This document shows, piece by piece, positions 42,469-51,345 of a stretch of 64,000 bases of DNA; positions within the stretch are counted from its first letter, which is position 1; every line of letters begins with the position of its first letter. Below the pieces are notes generated by a model. That model ran no database searches and was not told where the DNA came from. It saw only the letters and a program-made list of their open reading frames with translations. Origin of the DNA: Brotonthovivens ammoniilytica. Its GTDB lineage: Bacteria > Bacillota > Clostridia > Lachnospirales > Lachnospiraceae. The translations under genes were made by a program, and so were the position numbers. The DNA is taken from assembly GCF_025566885.1 (NCBI RefSeq), contig NZ_JAOQJQ010000008.1:1-64000 (forward strand). Direction: 5' to 3'.

Positions 42469-42504
42469 TATGTGAGAAGCCTCATATATTATCGGCTCTT
42501 TCTT
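42459..42504 (+). terminator. Intrinsic terminator after the KTR fragment
   Basis: GAGCCGATGATATGTGAG pairs with CTCATATATTATCGGCTC (18 bp, two G-T) and TTTCTT follows. Confidence 0.85.
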
Positions 42505-42521
42505 GTATACCTATACAATAA

Positions 42522-42860
42522 AACCACCTGATCTGCGAGTGGTTCCCCGTTCGGCTTTAGCCCTAGATAACAAAACCTCCAATGTTATAATAAGTGTGGG
42601 TCCTAAACCGCACTACATATAACAAAGGAGGTATCCAAAATGGATAAAAATACTTTATCACACACAACGTGGGAGTGTAAATATCACATTGTATTTGCAC
42701 CCAAATTTAGAAGATAAAGGCAAATAATAAGTCCTTGTAAGGACTAAGCCGGTGAATAAGGTGCGGTTGGGACTCTTATTTTCGTAGGGCCTTTGAGGCC
42801 CAAGCCGGCAATAGTCCCTTACAGGGACAGAGCAAACCACCAGCTAAGCTGGTGGTGCTG
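42522..42860 (+). mobile_element. IS200/IS605-family deletion derivative
   Basis: The left end has the hairpin AACCAC...GTGGTT (42522-42544), the right end ACCACCAGC-TAA-GCTGGTGGT (42836-42856), as in subterminal hairpins of IS200-type elements. Between them are the start of a TnpA gene and three short palindromes (42731-42744, 42787-42801, 42813-42827), the first two followed by AAGCCGG. It lacks most of the transposase, so it could move only with TnpA from elsewhere. It lies ten bases from a tRNA gene. Confidence 0.7.
42640..42717 (+). pseudogene. tnpA: IS200-type transposase (TnpA), only first 25 codons
   Basis: DKNTLSHTTWECKYHIVFAPKFRR then stop: the N-terminal strand of TnpA of the IS200 family. 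The HUH motif and catalytic Tyr are absent. GGAGG precedes the ATG, and ACCTCC upstream could pair with it to hide the ribosome site, as reported for IS200. Confidence 0.8.
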
Positions 42861-42869
42861 ATTTTTTAG

Positions 42870-42943
42870 TAGCGAGAGGGGGATTTGAACCCTCGACACT
42901 ACGGGTATGAACCGTATGCTCTAGCCAACTGAGCTATCTCGCC
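42870..42943 (-). tRNA. tRNA-Met (CAT)
   Basis: Cloverleaf on the minus strand: acceptor GGCGAGA/TCTCGCT, D arm AGCTCAGTTGGCTAGAGC, anticodon loop with CAT, T arm GAGGGTTCAAATCCCCC. CCA is not encoded. Sequence identical to the tRNA at 43046-43119. Confidence 0.93.
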
Positions 42944-42966
42944 AAATTTTTAATTTGCGTAAAAAA

Positions 42967-43039
42967 TGGGACCTACAGGGCTCGAACCTGTGACCCTCTG
43001 CTTGTAAGGCAGATGCTCTCCCAGCTGAGCTAAGATCCC
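42967..43039 (-). tRNA. tRNA-Val (TAC)
   Basis: Minus strand: acceptor GGGATCT/AGGTCCC, D arm AGCTCAGCTGGGAGAGC, anticodon TAC, T arm with GGTTCGAGCCC. Confidence 0.95.
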
Positions 43040-43045
43040 ATTTAA

Positions 43046-43119
43046 TAGCGAGAGGGGGATTTGAACCCTCGACACTACGGGTATGAACCGTATGCTCTAG
43101 CCAACTGAGCTATCTCGCC
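43046..43119 (-). tRNA. tRNA-Met (CAT), second identical copy
   Basis: Same sequence as the copy at 42870-42943; first in the transcript Met-Val-Met. GTTGTCCAACAACCC palindromic sequence at about 43130 lies upstream. Confidence 0.93.
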
Positions 43120-43275
43120 ATAATTTTACGGGTTGTTGGACAACCCGCCTAAATAATATACAATTAAATACCATTAGAAGTCAAGTGTTTTTTGAAAAAA
43201 ATCCCAAAACTTTTAAGCTTTTAAGCTGGCCAGTTGTAAAAGTAAATTTCTCCGTTTTATTGTTTTCATATTATT

Positions 43276-43842
43276 TTACTTTAATTTTAAAAGCCAGAAG
43301 GTTGTACGGTTTGTAGAGGAATCTTCGATGTTTTCAGCCACCAGCTCCAGATTCCATGCCTGGCCGGCCCGGATGCTGCAGATTACAGCAGTGGTGTCTG
43401 GCAGGATTCCTTTCGCAAGCCATTCTGCTCCGATGGCTGTATCTTCGATTTCCTTTTCCAAAAGCTGCGGATAATTTCCAGCTCTTGTCTGCTGTGTCTG
43501 AGACAGCGCCTGAGGGTGGGAGGCAACTTCTGTAAGGTGCTCCATTGGTGTTTCGGCTGATAATTTGAAAAGACAGTGGTGGATCGGAAGCACAAAGGTC
43601 TCTAGGTGTTCATACTGAATGTGTGAAAAGGTTTCCACGAATTCAGAAACCGGTCCGGCACTGGAATTTTCCACCCCAAGCACGCCGTAATCAATGGTGC
43701 CCTGCTGGAGTTCCTTTAAAATATTACGCGCGCAGATTAACGGAATATAAGATACGTCGGTTATTTCTGCCTGTTTGGCAAGTTCTCGGGCAGCGATTTC
43801 GGAAAAACTGCCGGGAATGCCCATATAGCCAATTTTTTTCAT
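43276..43842 (-). CDS. pheA: Prephenate dehydratase, catalytic domain only
   Basis: A ~188-residue prephenate dehydratase: MGIPGSFSEIAA at the start, GVLGVENSSAGPVSE, ASHPQALSQTQQ and the catalytic NRTTF near the C-terminus (usual NxTRF). It makes phenylpyruvate for phenylalanine synthesis. There is no chorismate mutase or C-terminal ACT regulatory domain, so it is shorter than the common ~280-residue form and probably not feedback-inhibited by Phe in the usual way. ATG at 43842 with AAGGAG. Confidence 0.8.
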   Translation of the reverse strand: MKKIGYMGIPGSFSEIAARELAKQAEITDVSYIPLICARNILKELQQGTIDYGVLGVENSSAGPVSEFVETFSHIQYEHLETFVLPIHHCLFKLSAETPMEHLTEVASHPQALSQTQQTRAGNYPQLLEKEIEDTAIGAEWLAKGILPDTTAVICSIRAGQAWNLELVAENIEDSSTNRTTFWLLKLK

Positions 43843-44007
43843 AATAATCTCCTTATATTGCAAATATGTATTCATTGTTTTGACTGGAATTTCTTATCGA
43901 ATATTATAACCTATATTTTCTAAAAATCCAGTATATTCATGAGATGATTGTTGTGATGAGAAAAAAATTATTGTAAAATAAAATACGTCAGAAAAGAGGA
44001 TGAAATT

Positions 44008-45180
44008 ATGTTGAAATTAAATAGAAAAATAGCGCAGCTGAAACCGTCAAAGTCTGTGACTTTAATGGCCAAAACAAAAGCCATGCAGCAAAGAGACAAA
44101 AGTATTATAAATCTGACCGGCGGCGAGCCGGATTTTGCAACGCCGGAAAAAATCTGTGAGGAGGCGTACCTCCAGATGAAATCGGGGTTTACTCACTATA
44201 CAGATGGGCCAGGAATCCCAAAGCTTCGGCAGGCACTGGCAGAAAAGCTGCGGACAGAAAACCATGCCCCGTATCAGGAAGATCAGATTCTGGTGACGCC
44301 GGGGGCCAAGTATGCGGTATATCTGGCAGTTCAGGCAGTTTTAAATCCCGGGGATGAGGCAATTTGGCTGGCTCCGGGCTGGGTATCTTATCCGTCCATC
44401 ATAGAGGCCAGCGGAGGTGTCCCGGTAGCTGTTCATTTAAAGTGGGAAGAAAATTATCAGATTACCTTTGACGCTTTGGAAGAGGCTTATTCGGAAAAGA
44501 CAAGACTTTTGATTATCAATTATCCCAATAATCCCACGGGAAAAGTGTTGTCTCCTTCAGACAGAGAAGCCATTGCCCAGTTTATGCGAAGTCATCCGGA
44601 TGTGCTGCTGCTGTCAGATGAAATATATGAGCATATTATTTATACGGGATATGAGGCTGTAAGTATGGCTTCCGTGCCGGATTTGTTTGAGCGGACAATT
44701 ATTGTCAATGGATTTTCAAAAAGTTTTGCCATGACAGGTTGGCGGCTTGGTTATCTTGCCTGCAGTTATGAGATTTTCAGCGTTGTCATGAAGTTGTTTC
44801 AGCATACGATCAGCTGCACCAGCGGTTTTTTGCAGATGGCTGCAGTGACAGCTTTGGGCTGCAGTGAGGATACGGAAAAGATGCGCAGGGAATACGAGAA
44901 GCGCAGAAATCTGCTGTATGAAGGAATCCGGCGGCTGCCGGGAGCAGATATGCTTAAGCCCGAGGGGGCATTTTATGCCTGGGTGAAGTTTGATCTTGGC
45001 ATGAATAGTGAGGAGGTATGTAACTATCTTTTGGAGGAAGGAAAGATTGCAGGAGTTCCCGGGATTGCTTACGGTGAGGAAGAGAAGGTATGTGTTCGTT
45101 TTTCCTATGCGGCAAGCGAGACGGAGCTGCGCCGGATGCTGAAGAATCTGGAAGCGTTACTGACGAAAAAGAAAAGATAA
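44008..45180 (+). CDS. Class I aspartate/aromatic aminotransferase
   Basis: A 390-residue PLP aminotransferase (family I, AspB-like). The PLP lysine is in NGFSKSFAMTGWRLGY; NYPNNPTGKV, LSDEIYEHI and the C-terminal VRFSYA arginine are conserved. Divergent from prephenate dehydratase, so it may transaminate phenylpyruvate or act on aspartate; substrate cannot be fixed. Followed 12 bases later by a MobA-like transferase. Confidence 0.88.
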   Translation: MLKLNRKIAQLKPSKSVTLMAKTKAMQQRDKSIINLTGGEPDFATPEKICEEAYLQMKSGFTHYTDGPGIPKLRQALAEKLRTENHAPYQEDQILVTPGAKYAVYLAVQAVLNPGDEAIWLAPGWVSYPSIIEASGGVPVAVHLKWEENYQITFDALEEAYSEKTRLLIINYPNNPTGKVLSPSDREAIAQFMRSHPDVLLLSDEIYEHIIYTGYEAVSMASVPDLFERTIIVNGFSKSFAMTGWRLGYLACSYEIFSVVMKLFQHTISCTSGFLQMAAVTALGCSEDTEKMRREYEKRRNLLYEGIRRLPGADMLKPEGAFYAWVKFDLGMNSEEVCNYLLEEGKIAGVPGIAYGEEEKVCVRFSYAASETELRRMLKNLEALLTKKKR

Positions 45181-45192
45181 GAGGAAGATGCC

Positions 45193-45828
45193 ATGAAGAC
45201 AGCCGGGCTGATTTTAGCGGCGGGAATGTCCAGCAGAATGGGAAGTTTTAAACCGCTTATAGAACTGAATGGAAAGAAAATGATTGACTGGACCATCGAA
45301 AACATGCTGCAGGGCGGGGCAGAAAAAGTAATTGTAGTCATTGGAAACAAAAGAGCACAGATGCAGCGCTGGCTTTTAAAGTATGATATCAGCCTTGTGC
45401 AGCCGGTTTTTAATGGGGATTTTGCCAGCGGGGAAATTCTAGATTCTATCAAGTGTGGTGTCAGGGAATTAAAGCGCCAGGAATTTGAACGGTTCTTTTT
45501 GCTGCTGGCAGATCTGCCGGCAGTGTCTGTCAATACCTTTGAGCGTTTGTCAAAGGTGTATGATCAGTGTGGGAAAAAGATTGCAATAGCCTCGGTTCAT
45601 GGGAAAAGGAGACATCCTCAGCTGATTTCCATGGAAATGGCAGAGCATATTCTTGATTATGAAGGGAAGGGGGGGCTTCGGGGGTTTTGGAGATATGTGG
45701 AAGGGGAAATTGCGGATGTAAAAATAAATGATCCGGGATGTGAAATGGATGCGGATACACCTGAGGATTTGATATGTTTAAAATCCTATATGCAGAAAAT
45801 AAAAAAGAAGGGAAAACCTGTGGAATGA
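45193..45828 (+). CDS. MobA-like NTP transferase
   Basis: A 211-residue nucleotidyltransferase of the GT-A fold. LILAAGMSSRMGSFKPLIELNGKKMIDW is the NTP-binding signature, and LLADLPAVSVNTF corresponds to the metal-binding Asp region. Similar to MocA/MobA-like proteins used in molybdenum cofactor maturation, but no other such genes are close. Possibly cotranscribed with the aminotransferase. Confidence 0.75.
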   Translation: MKTAGLILAAGMSSRMGSFKPLIELNGKKMIDWTIENMLQGGAEKVIVVIGNKRAQMQRWLLKYDISLVQPVFNGDFASGEILDSIKCGVRELKRQEFERFFLLLADLPAVSVNTFERLSKVYDQCGKKIAIASVHGKRRHPQLISMEMAEHILDYEGKGGLRGFWRYVEGEIADVKINDPGCEMDADTPEDLICLKSYMQKIKKKGKPVE

Positions 45829-45865
45829 ACTATCATCATTCACCCAGGCATTCTCTTCTTTTTTA

Positions 45866-47416
45866 TTAATGGAAGGTAATTTTGTCGATTAGGTGCTCTC
45901 TTAGATAGGAGCCCATAAAGTGCATATATTTTTTTTCGTATTGCAGGAATGTGCTGCTTTGCTGGCCGGCAGGAAGGGAAGCATGATAAGTCTGCAGCCG
46001 TTTCATCAGCATATAGGATTTTATAATCAGTTCATCTGTATGGTACTGCCGCTCATCCGGGTCCGGATAGCTGTTTTCGTTGATTTGGGTCAGATCAGAG
46101 CGAAGATCATTTAACCGTTCAATTAAAATTGCCATGTCTTTTCTGGTCCGGATAGGAAAGATAAATTTATTTGCAAGAAGCGCAATCAGTCCTCCAATAC
46201 CTGTATAAATCAGTCGTTCCAGCAAAACAACGCTGATGGTAGCCTCAATAGACTGAATGGCCAGGGCCGAGCAGGTGATATAAATGACCATGAAAGAGTA
46301 ACTGGTGGAGCCGTAAATCATAAAATTTGCAAAGGTCATAAGGGCTGCGCGTCCGGGAAACTGCCGGATAACGGAAAACAGGAAAAAGCATACGATAATT
46401 CCGATAAGCGTTCCAACCACCCGCTGGCGGATGCGGACCTTTGTATTTTCATACACAGGGATCATCATGAAGAATACTGAGATCACAAGCCAGTAACTGT
46501 TTTCCCACTGGCTGATATAGGCGAAAGCCAGGCAGGGAGTGATCACAATTACAAGTCTGAGTGCAAAACGAAACCGAAAGGCCCGGATAGACGGAATGCG
46601 GTTTCTAAAATGGAGCCGTTTGTAGTCCGCTGAGGGGGTCTGTTTTTCAAATTGTGTAGTAAAGCATTTGAGCATTCCGGAAATATCTGCGAATTTTTCC
46701 CGGTTAAAATCTTCACCTGTGGAAAAATTGATAACCTGGAACAGTGCAGCATACCGGCAGTACCAGTTGATTCTGCCGGTGAGACGAAGGCTTGCCCGGT
46801 TGTAATTGTAAATTTCATCACAGATTTGTTTATTAATATTAGAAAGCTCCTGATGCAGAAATTCCAGTTTTGTGGTATCATGTATTTCAAAGGCTTTTAA
46901 TTGTTCCTGGCAGTTTTTTAGTCCCTTTTGAATAAAACTGCAAAGAGGATTTCTGACAGCTCTTGGTTTGGCAAGAATGATAAGAAATACAAAAATAATC
47001 AGAAATGATACGGTAAGTCCTTCGATTCGTGTAAGCAGAAGCTGTGGTGTTTTTACCGGAGCAATCTGAAAAAATATCAGGGCCATTCCTGCAGGGAAAT
47101 AGTTTGTGGGATTGTATTCGTCAATCAGGCAGTAGGCCAGCCAGAACAGGGCGCAGGCATTTACAATGATACATAGCGGGATATTAATTACCGCAATAAA
47201 AGCCAGGGCTGTCATAATCAGATAGATCAGATATGTCTTGCACATGCAGGAGTAATGGCTGCTCATGTTTCTGAATCTGAGAAAAGACAACGTTACAAAA
47301 GGGCCGATCATGGTGTTTTCCATGCCGAAAAAATAATAGTTAACAAAGAAAATAAGCGTTACCACGATAGTGGGAGCAAACGCTTTTAAGCAAAAATTTT
47401 TAATGGTTTTTATCAT
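45866..47416 (-). CDS. FUSC-family membrane protein (aromatic acid exporter-like)
   Basis: A ~516-residue protein with two blocks of membrane helices (~10-150 and ~290-420) separated by a cytoplasmic domain. The second block contains SYWLVISVFFMMIPVYENTKVRIRQRVVGTLIGI, the FUSC_2 signature. Related proteins export aromatic acids or confer fusaric acid resistance; substrate unknown. I chose ATG 47416, nine bases after GAGGAG; the ATG at 47425 touches the RBS. Confidence 0.8.
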   Translation of the reverse strand: MIKTIKNFCLKAFAPTIVVTLIFFVNYYFFGMENTMIGPFVTLSFLRFRNMSSHYSCMCKTYLIYLIMTALAFIAVINIPLCIIVNACALFWLAYCLIDEYNPTNYFPAGMALIFFQIAPVKTPQLLLTRIEGLTVSFLIIFVFLIILAKPRAVRNPLCSFIQKGLKNCQEQLKAFEIHDTTKLEFLHQELSNINKQICDEIYNYNRASLRLTGRINWYCRYAALFQVINFSTGEDFNREKFADISGMLKCFTTQFEKQTPSADYKRLHFRNRIPSIRAFRFRFALRLVIVITPCLAFAYISQWENSYWLVISVFFMMIPVYENTKVRIRQRVVGTLIGIIVCFFLFSVIRQFPGRAALMTFANFMIYGSTSYSFMVIYITCSALAIQSIEATISVVLLERLIYTGIGGLIALLANKFIFPIRTRKDMAILIERLNDLRSDLTQINENSYPDPDERQYHTDELIIKSYMLMKRLQTYHASLPAGQQSSTFLQYEKKYMHFMGSYLREHLIDKITFH

Positions 47417-47515
47417 TTTTATCATCTCCTCTTTTATCTTAGACTGGAAAAATCAAAAAAGTCAAGAAGTGTTAATTTTATGACGAGATGAATAGAGAGA
47501 ATAAGGGAGCGGATT

Positions 47516-48001
47516 ATGAGAGTAGGAACAGGTTATGATGTACATAGGCTTACAGCGGGAAGAGATCTGATTCTTGGCGGAGTTAAAATTCCCCATGAGC
47601 TGGGACTCCTTGGACATTCGGATGCAGATGTGCTGCTGCATGCAGTGATGGATGCGCTGCTTGGAGCAGCGGCCCTAGGAGATATCGGCAGGCATTTTCC
47701 GGATACAGAGGAACAGTACCGGGGGATTTCTAGTATGAAGCTGCTGGCTTATGTCAGCCGATTGCTCAGAGAAAAAGGGTACAGAATAGAAAATATAGAT
47801 GCCACGGTAATTGCTCAGAAACCAAAACTGCGGCCCTATATTGCACAGATGGAGCAGAATATGGCAAAGGTTCTTGGAGTTTCACAAAGTCAGATTAATG
47901 TAAAGGCTACAACCGAGGAGGGACTTGGCTTCACCGGAAGCCAGGAGGGAATCGCTGCTCAGGCGGTCTGCTGTCTGGAACCGTCCGGGGTGCAGATATA
48001 A
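47516..48001 (+). CDS. ispF: 2-C-methyl-D-erythritol 2,4-cyclodiphosphate synthase
   Basis: The 161-residue IspF of the MEP isoprenoid pathway. Metal ligands Asp8/His10 in GTGYDVHRL and His in LGHSDADVLLHA; C-terminal KATTEEGLGFTGSQEGIAAQAV. Length is typical. It stands without other MEP genes here. Confidence 0.95.
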   Translation: MRVGTGYDVHRLTAGRDLILGGVKIPHELGLLGHSDADVLLHAVMDALLGAAALGDIGRHFPDTEEQYRGISSMKLLAYVSRLLREKGYRIENIDATVIAQKPKLRPYIAQMEQNMAKVLGVSQSQINVKATTEEGLGFTGSQEGIAAQAVCCLEPSGVQI

Positions 48002-48024
48002 AGATCTGCAAAACCCGGATATGG

Positions 48025-49047
48025 ATGCAGCAAAGATATGTAGAAAGAAAGGATAGAGAAACAGTATTACAGATGGAACTACGATATTTGGCGCAGGATG
48101 AAAAACATTTGTCCCGGGAGTTATATGAAGTATGCTTTCCGGAGGATACAGAAGAATTTGTGAACTATTATTATGAACAGAAATGTAAGGATAATGAAAT
48201 TCTTGTACTGGAAGAGCATGAAAAAGTATACGCTATGATACATCTGAATCCTTTTACTGTATCTATGAATCAGAACAGCTGCCGTGTCCACTATATTGTT
48301 GCAGTTGCCACGGATGAAAGCTGCCGGAGACGAGGATACATGCTGGAGCTGATGAATCAGGCATTCCATGATTTGTATGGCAGAAAAGAACCCTTTACCT
48401 TTTTGATTCCTGCAAATCCGGATTATTATTACTCCTGCGGATTTGAATACTGGGAGAGTCAGCTTAAGTTAAAACAGGACCAGGGAGATATCTGGCAGGG
48501 ACAAAAGGTTGCAGCGGCAAAAAAAGAGGACTGCAGAGAGCTCGCCCTGTTTTCCAATGAAGTATTGGGGAACAGATTTGATTTATATGTTGAGAAGGAT
48601 GAGGCATATTATCAACGTCTGATTCTGGAGCAGAAAAGCCAGAACGGGCAGATTGTGGTGATGAGAGAGACATCCCGGGAGAATGGAAGGCCGGAGGGGG
48701 CGGTCAGCGGAATTTTCGGGTTTGACAGAGAATGCGGCGTTGAAATCCGTGAGCCTATTATGAGAACTTCCTGTACAGAATATGTCCATCCGCTGATGAT
48801 GGGACGTATTATTCATCTTGAGAGTTTTTGTGCGGCTATGAAAAGCAGGGAGCCTGTGGAAATTAACACAGAGATAAGGGATACAATGATTCCTGAAAAT
48901 AATGGCTGTTACCGGATACGGATTGATGAGAACGGCGGCAGGGCTGTGCGTATTCATTCCCATGAACCGGAGCTGTCAATGGATATAGCGGAAATTGGAC
49001 AGCTGTTGTTTCATAAAATGAGAATATATATCAATGAGATTGTATAG
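48025..49047 (+). CDS. GNAT acetyltransferase, Eis-like (with SCP2-like C-terminus)
   Basis: 340 residues. N-terminal GNAT domain with the acetyl-CoA loop region IVAVATDESCRRRGYMLELMNQAF; a second, degenerate GNAT-like middle part; and a C-terminal beta/alpha SCP2-like domain (EINTEIRDTMIPENNGCYRIRID...AEIGQLLF), the three-part plan of Eis proteins. Substrate unknown. The RBS is weak, so the start is uncertain. Confidence 0.72.
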   Translation: MQQRYVERKDRETVLQMELRYLAQDEKHLSRELYEVCFPEDTEEFVNYYYEQKCKDNEILVLEEHEKVYAMIHLNPFTVSMNQNSCRVHYIVAVATDESCRRRGYMLELMNQAFHDLYGRKEPFTFLIPANPDYYYSCGFEYWESQLKLKQDQGDIWQGQKVAAAKKEDCRELALFSNEVLGNRFDLYVEKDEAYYQRLILEQKSQNGQIVVMRETSRENGRPEGAVSGIFGFDRECGVEIREPIMRTSCTEYVHPLMMGRIIHLESFCAAMKSREPVEINTEIRDTMIPENNGCYRIRIDENGGRAVRIHSHEPELSMDIAEIGQLLFHKMRIYINEIV

Positions 49048-49062
49048 TAAGGAGAGAGCGCT

Positions 49063-49941
49063 ATGGCATTTGAGGCAGCACTGATTATTATGGCAGCAGG
49101 TATGGGAAGCCGGTTTGGGGGACTAAAACAGGTAGAGCCGGTAGGCCCCCGGGGAGAAGCTATTTTGGATTTTTCTGTTTATGATGCAAAAAAGGCAGGA
49201 TTTACGAAAGTGGTTTTTGTTATTAAGCATCAAATAGAAGAAGAGTTTAAGCGTCTGGTGGGTGAGCGGATTGCAAAACAGATTCCTGTGGAATATGTAT
49301 TTCAGGAAACAGATAAGCTTCCGAAAGGGTATGTGTGCCCGCAAGGCAGAGAGAAGCCCTGGGGAACAGCACAGGCAGTCTGGTGCTGCCGGGAAGCTGT
49401 GAATATTCCCTTTGCGGTTATTAATGCAGATGATTTTTATGGAGCATCTTCTTATCGAAAAATTATAGAGGCATTAAAGGGCGGCAGTGAGTGCTGCATG
49501 GTGGGATTCCGTCTCAGCAATACAACTACAGAAAACGGCTATGTATCCAGAGGCGTCTGCCGGATAGAAGGCGGCAGGCTGGCCGAAATTAATGAGTGTA
49601 CAAAGATAGATGCAGAGTGCCGCTGTGAGCAGGAAGACGGGACGAAAGTACAGCTGCCCAAAGATGCGGTAGTTTCCATGAACATGTGGGGAATGCGTCC
49701 GGATGTATTCCGGTTTTTTGAAAGTGAATTTTTAAGGTTTCTGGATGAAAATCTTGACAGCAAAAAAGCAGAGTTTTATCTTCCTTCCGTAATAGATCAG
49801 CTGATTTCCACCGGCAGAAAACAGGTTCAGGTTCTGGTGGCAGAGGATAAATGGTATGGAGTTACCTATCGGGAAGATAAAGAGATGGTAGTGAAAGCAA
49901 TACAAAAGTTAGTGGAAGAAGGCAATTATGAAGGACTTTAA
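49063..49941 (+). CDS. Sugar-phosphate nucleotidyltransferase family protein
   Basis: 292 residues: AALIIMAAGMGSRFGGLKQVEPVGPRGEAILDFS for the NTP loop, then VINADDFYGASSYRKI with the metal Asp. The pairing (14-bp overlap) with a NahK-like kinase suggests a salvage pair that phosphorylates then activates an amino sugar (N-acetylhexosamine) as nucleotide sugar. The specific nucleotide is unknown. RBS GGAGAG. Confidence 0.78.
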   Translation: MAFEAALIIMAAGMGSRFGGLKQVEPVGPRGEAILDFSVYDAKKAGFTKVVFVIKHQIEEEFKRLVGERIAKQIPVEYVFQETDKLPKGYVCPQGREKPWGTAQAVWCCREAVNIPFAVINADDFYGASSYRKIIEALKGGSECCMVGFRLSNTTTENGYVSRGVCRIEGGRLAEINECTKIDAECRCEQEDGTKVQLPKDAVVSMNMWGMRPDVFRFFESEFLRFLDENLDSKKAEFYLPSVIDQLISTGRKQVQVLVAEDKWYGVTYREDKEMVVKAIQKLVEEGNYEGL

Positions 49942-51022
49942 AGATATTGTAGCAGAATTTCAGATTGAAGACAGTTATGTTTCCTCAAAAGCACTGGGAC
50001 ACGGGGCAATCAATGAAACCTATGAGGTTATCTGCAGCAGAGATCATTATGTATTGCAGGAAATTAATCCTATTGTATTTAAGCATCCGTCTGATGTTAT
50101 GAATAATCTGTTTTTAGTTACCGGTCATCTGCAGAAAAAAATCCGGGAAGAGGGGGGAGATCCACGCCGGGAAACGTTAGAGTTTATCCGCACCCGGGAG
50201 GGAAATACGCTGCTGCAGACGGAGGATAAAAAATTTTACCGTATGTATCGGATGATTCAGGGCGCTGAAGCTATGGAGCGGATTCAGACCGTGGAATGTG
50301 CAGAGCATGCGGCGGCGGCTTTCGGCAAATTTCAGAAACGCCTGGAGGATCTGGATATCAGCAGACTTTCTGAAACAATTACCAGATACCATGATACCAG
50401 ATATCAGATGAAGCAGCTGCTAAATGCTATTCGTGCAGATGTGTGTGCCAGGGCATCTGGGTGCCGGCAGCAGATCATGTTTGTGCTGGAGCGCTCAGAA
50501 AAACTGGGATTAATTTTGGATGAGATGGAGCTGGGAACCATTCCCAAACGGGTTACCCATAATGATACAAAATGTTCCAATATTCTTATGGAAAAGGATA
50601 CCAAAAAAGCAGTATGTGTGATTGATTTGGATACGGTTATGCCGGGCTCTGCCCTTTATGATTTCGGGGATGCAATCCGGTCAGGAGCATCCGAATCCGG
50701 AGAGAGAGGAAGCGGAGGCTTAGAGCTGAATCTGGAACTGTTTGAGGCATATACAAGAGGATACTTATCAGAGATGGCAGCAAGTCTGACAGAAAAAGAG
50801 AAGGAATTAATGGTGTATTCCGTCTGGCTGATGACTATGGAAAACGGCATTCGTTATCTGGCAGATTATCTTGGCGGCGACGTATATTTTTCACATATTG
50901 ATCATGAAACTGCAAATCTGGAGAAAGCGGTAAATCAGTTTTATCTTGTACTTGATATTGAGGAGAAGCGTGAACAGATGGATGAAATTGTCAGAACCTG
51001 TCTGAAAAAGTGGAAGGTATAA
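49928..51022 (+). CDS. APH-family kinase, N-acetylhexosamine 1-kinase-like
   Basis: 364 residues of the aminoglycoside phosphotransferase fold. LGHGAINETYEV, YVLQEINPIVFKHPSDVMNNLFLVT resembles the NahK N-terminus; the catalytic loop is VTHNDTKCSNIL (HND) and the metal loop VIDLDTVMPGSALYDFGD. NahK-like enzymes form GlcNAc/GalNAc 1-phosphate from host-glycan sugars, which would suit a gut organism. Operon with the nucleotidyltransferase. Confidence 0.75.
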   Translation: MKDFKDIVAEFQIEDSYVSSKALGHGAINETYEVICSRDHYVLQEINPIVFKHPSDVMNNLFLVTGHLQKKIREEGGDPRRETLEFIRTREGNTLLQTEDKKFYRMYRMIQGAEAMERIQTVECAEHAAAAFGKFQKRLEDLDISRLSETITRYHDTRYQMKQLLNAIRADVCARASGCRQQIMFVLERSEKLGLILDEMELGTIPKRVTHNDTKCSNILMEKDTKKAVCVIDLDTVMPGSALYDFGDAIRSGASESGERGSGGLELNLELFEAYTRGYLSEMAASLTEKEKELMVYSVWLMTMENGIRYLADYLGGDVYFSHIDHETANLEKAVNQFYLVLDIEEKREQMDEIVRTCLKKWKV

Positions 51023-51089
51023 AGATGCTTCAACGGCTGACGGAGAAAACGGTTGACAAAAAACGGTTTTCTGCATAAACTTAATTCTA

Positions 51090-51345
51090 TATGAAAAAGG
51101 CTGAGAACGGAAAAGTACAGAATCGGGTGATGACAGAGAATAACTGCCGCTGGCTGGAAGCAGTTTCATCTAAAGATTTTGGAAGTGCCTCCGGGAGCCG
51201 GCAGAGTGAACGAGACTTGAATTAGTAGCTCTGCCCGTCTGGCACACGTTACGTGTATAAGTGGGAACTGCGTCAGAAGCAGTTCTAAGTAGAGTGGAAC
51301 CGCGGATTATCCGTCTCTTATGAGGCAGATAGTCCGTTTTCTTTT
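51090..51345 (+). promoter_or_regulatory. T-box leader (Cys) of the cysE-cysS operon
   Basis: The T-box core AGAGTGGAACCGCGG is at 51293-51307. The downstream terminator pairs CGGATTATCCGTCTC with GAGGCAGATAGTCCG, followed by TTTTCTTTTTT. In stem I the 3' side has GGAAGTGCCTCC; TGC (51186-51188) is the probable specifier, the Cys codon. That agrees with the downstream serine acetyltransferase and cysteinyl-tRNA synthetase genes. Uncharged tRNA-Cys should allow readthrough. Confidence 0.88.

Noticed and set aside
42731..42827. CRISPR-like array of short palindromes
   Set aside because: The palindromes differ from each other in sequence and spacing is irregular; they lie inside an IS200-type element.
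42870..43119. Direct repeat of tRNA-Met as attachment sites of an integrated element
   Set aside because: Both copies are complete, functional-looking tRNA genes only 100 bases apart with a tRNA-Val between; this is an ordinary tRNA cluster. No integrase is present.
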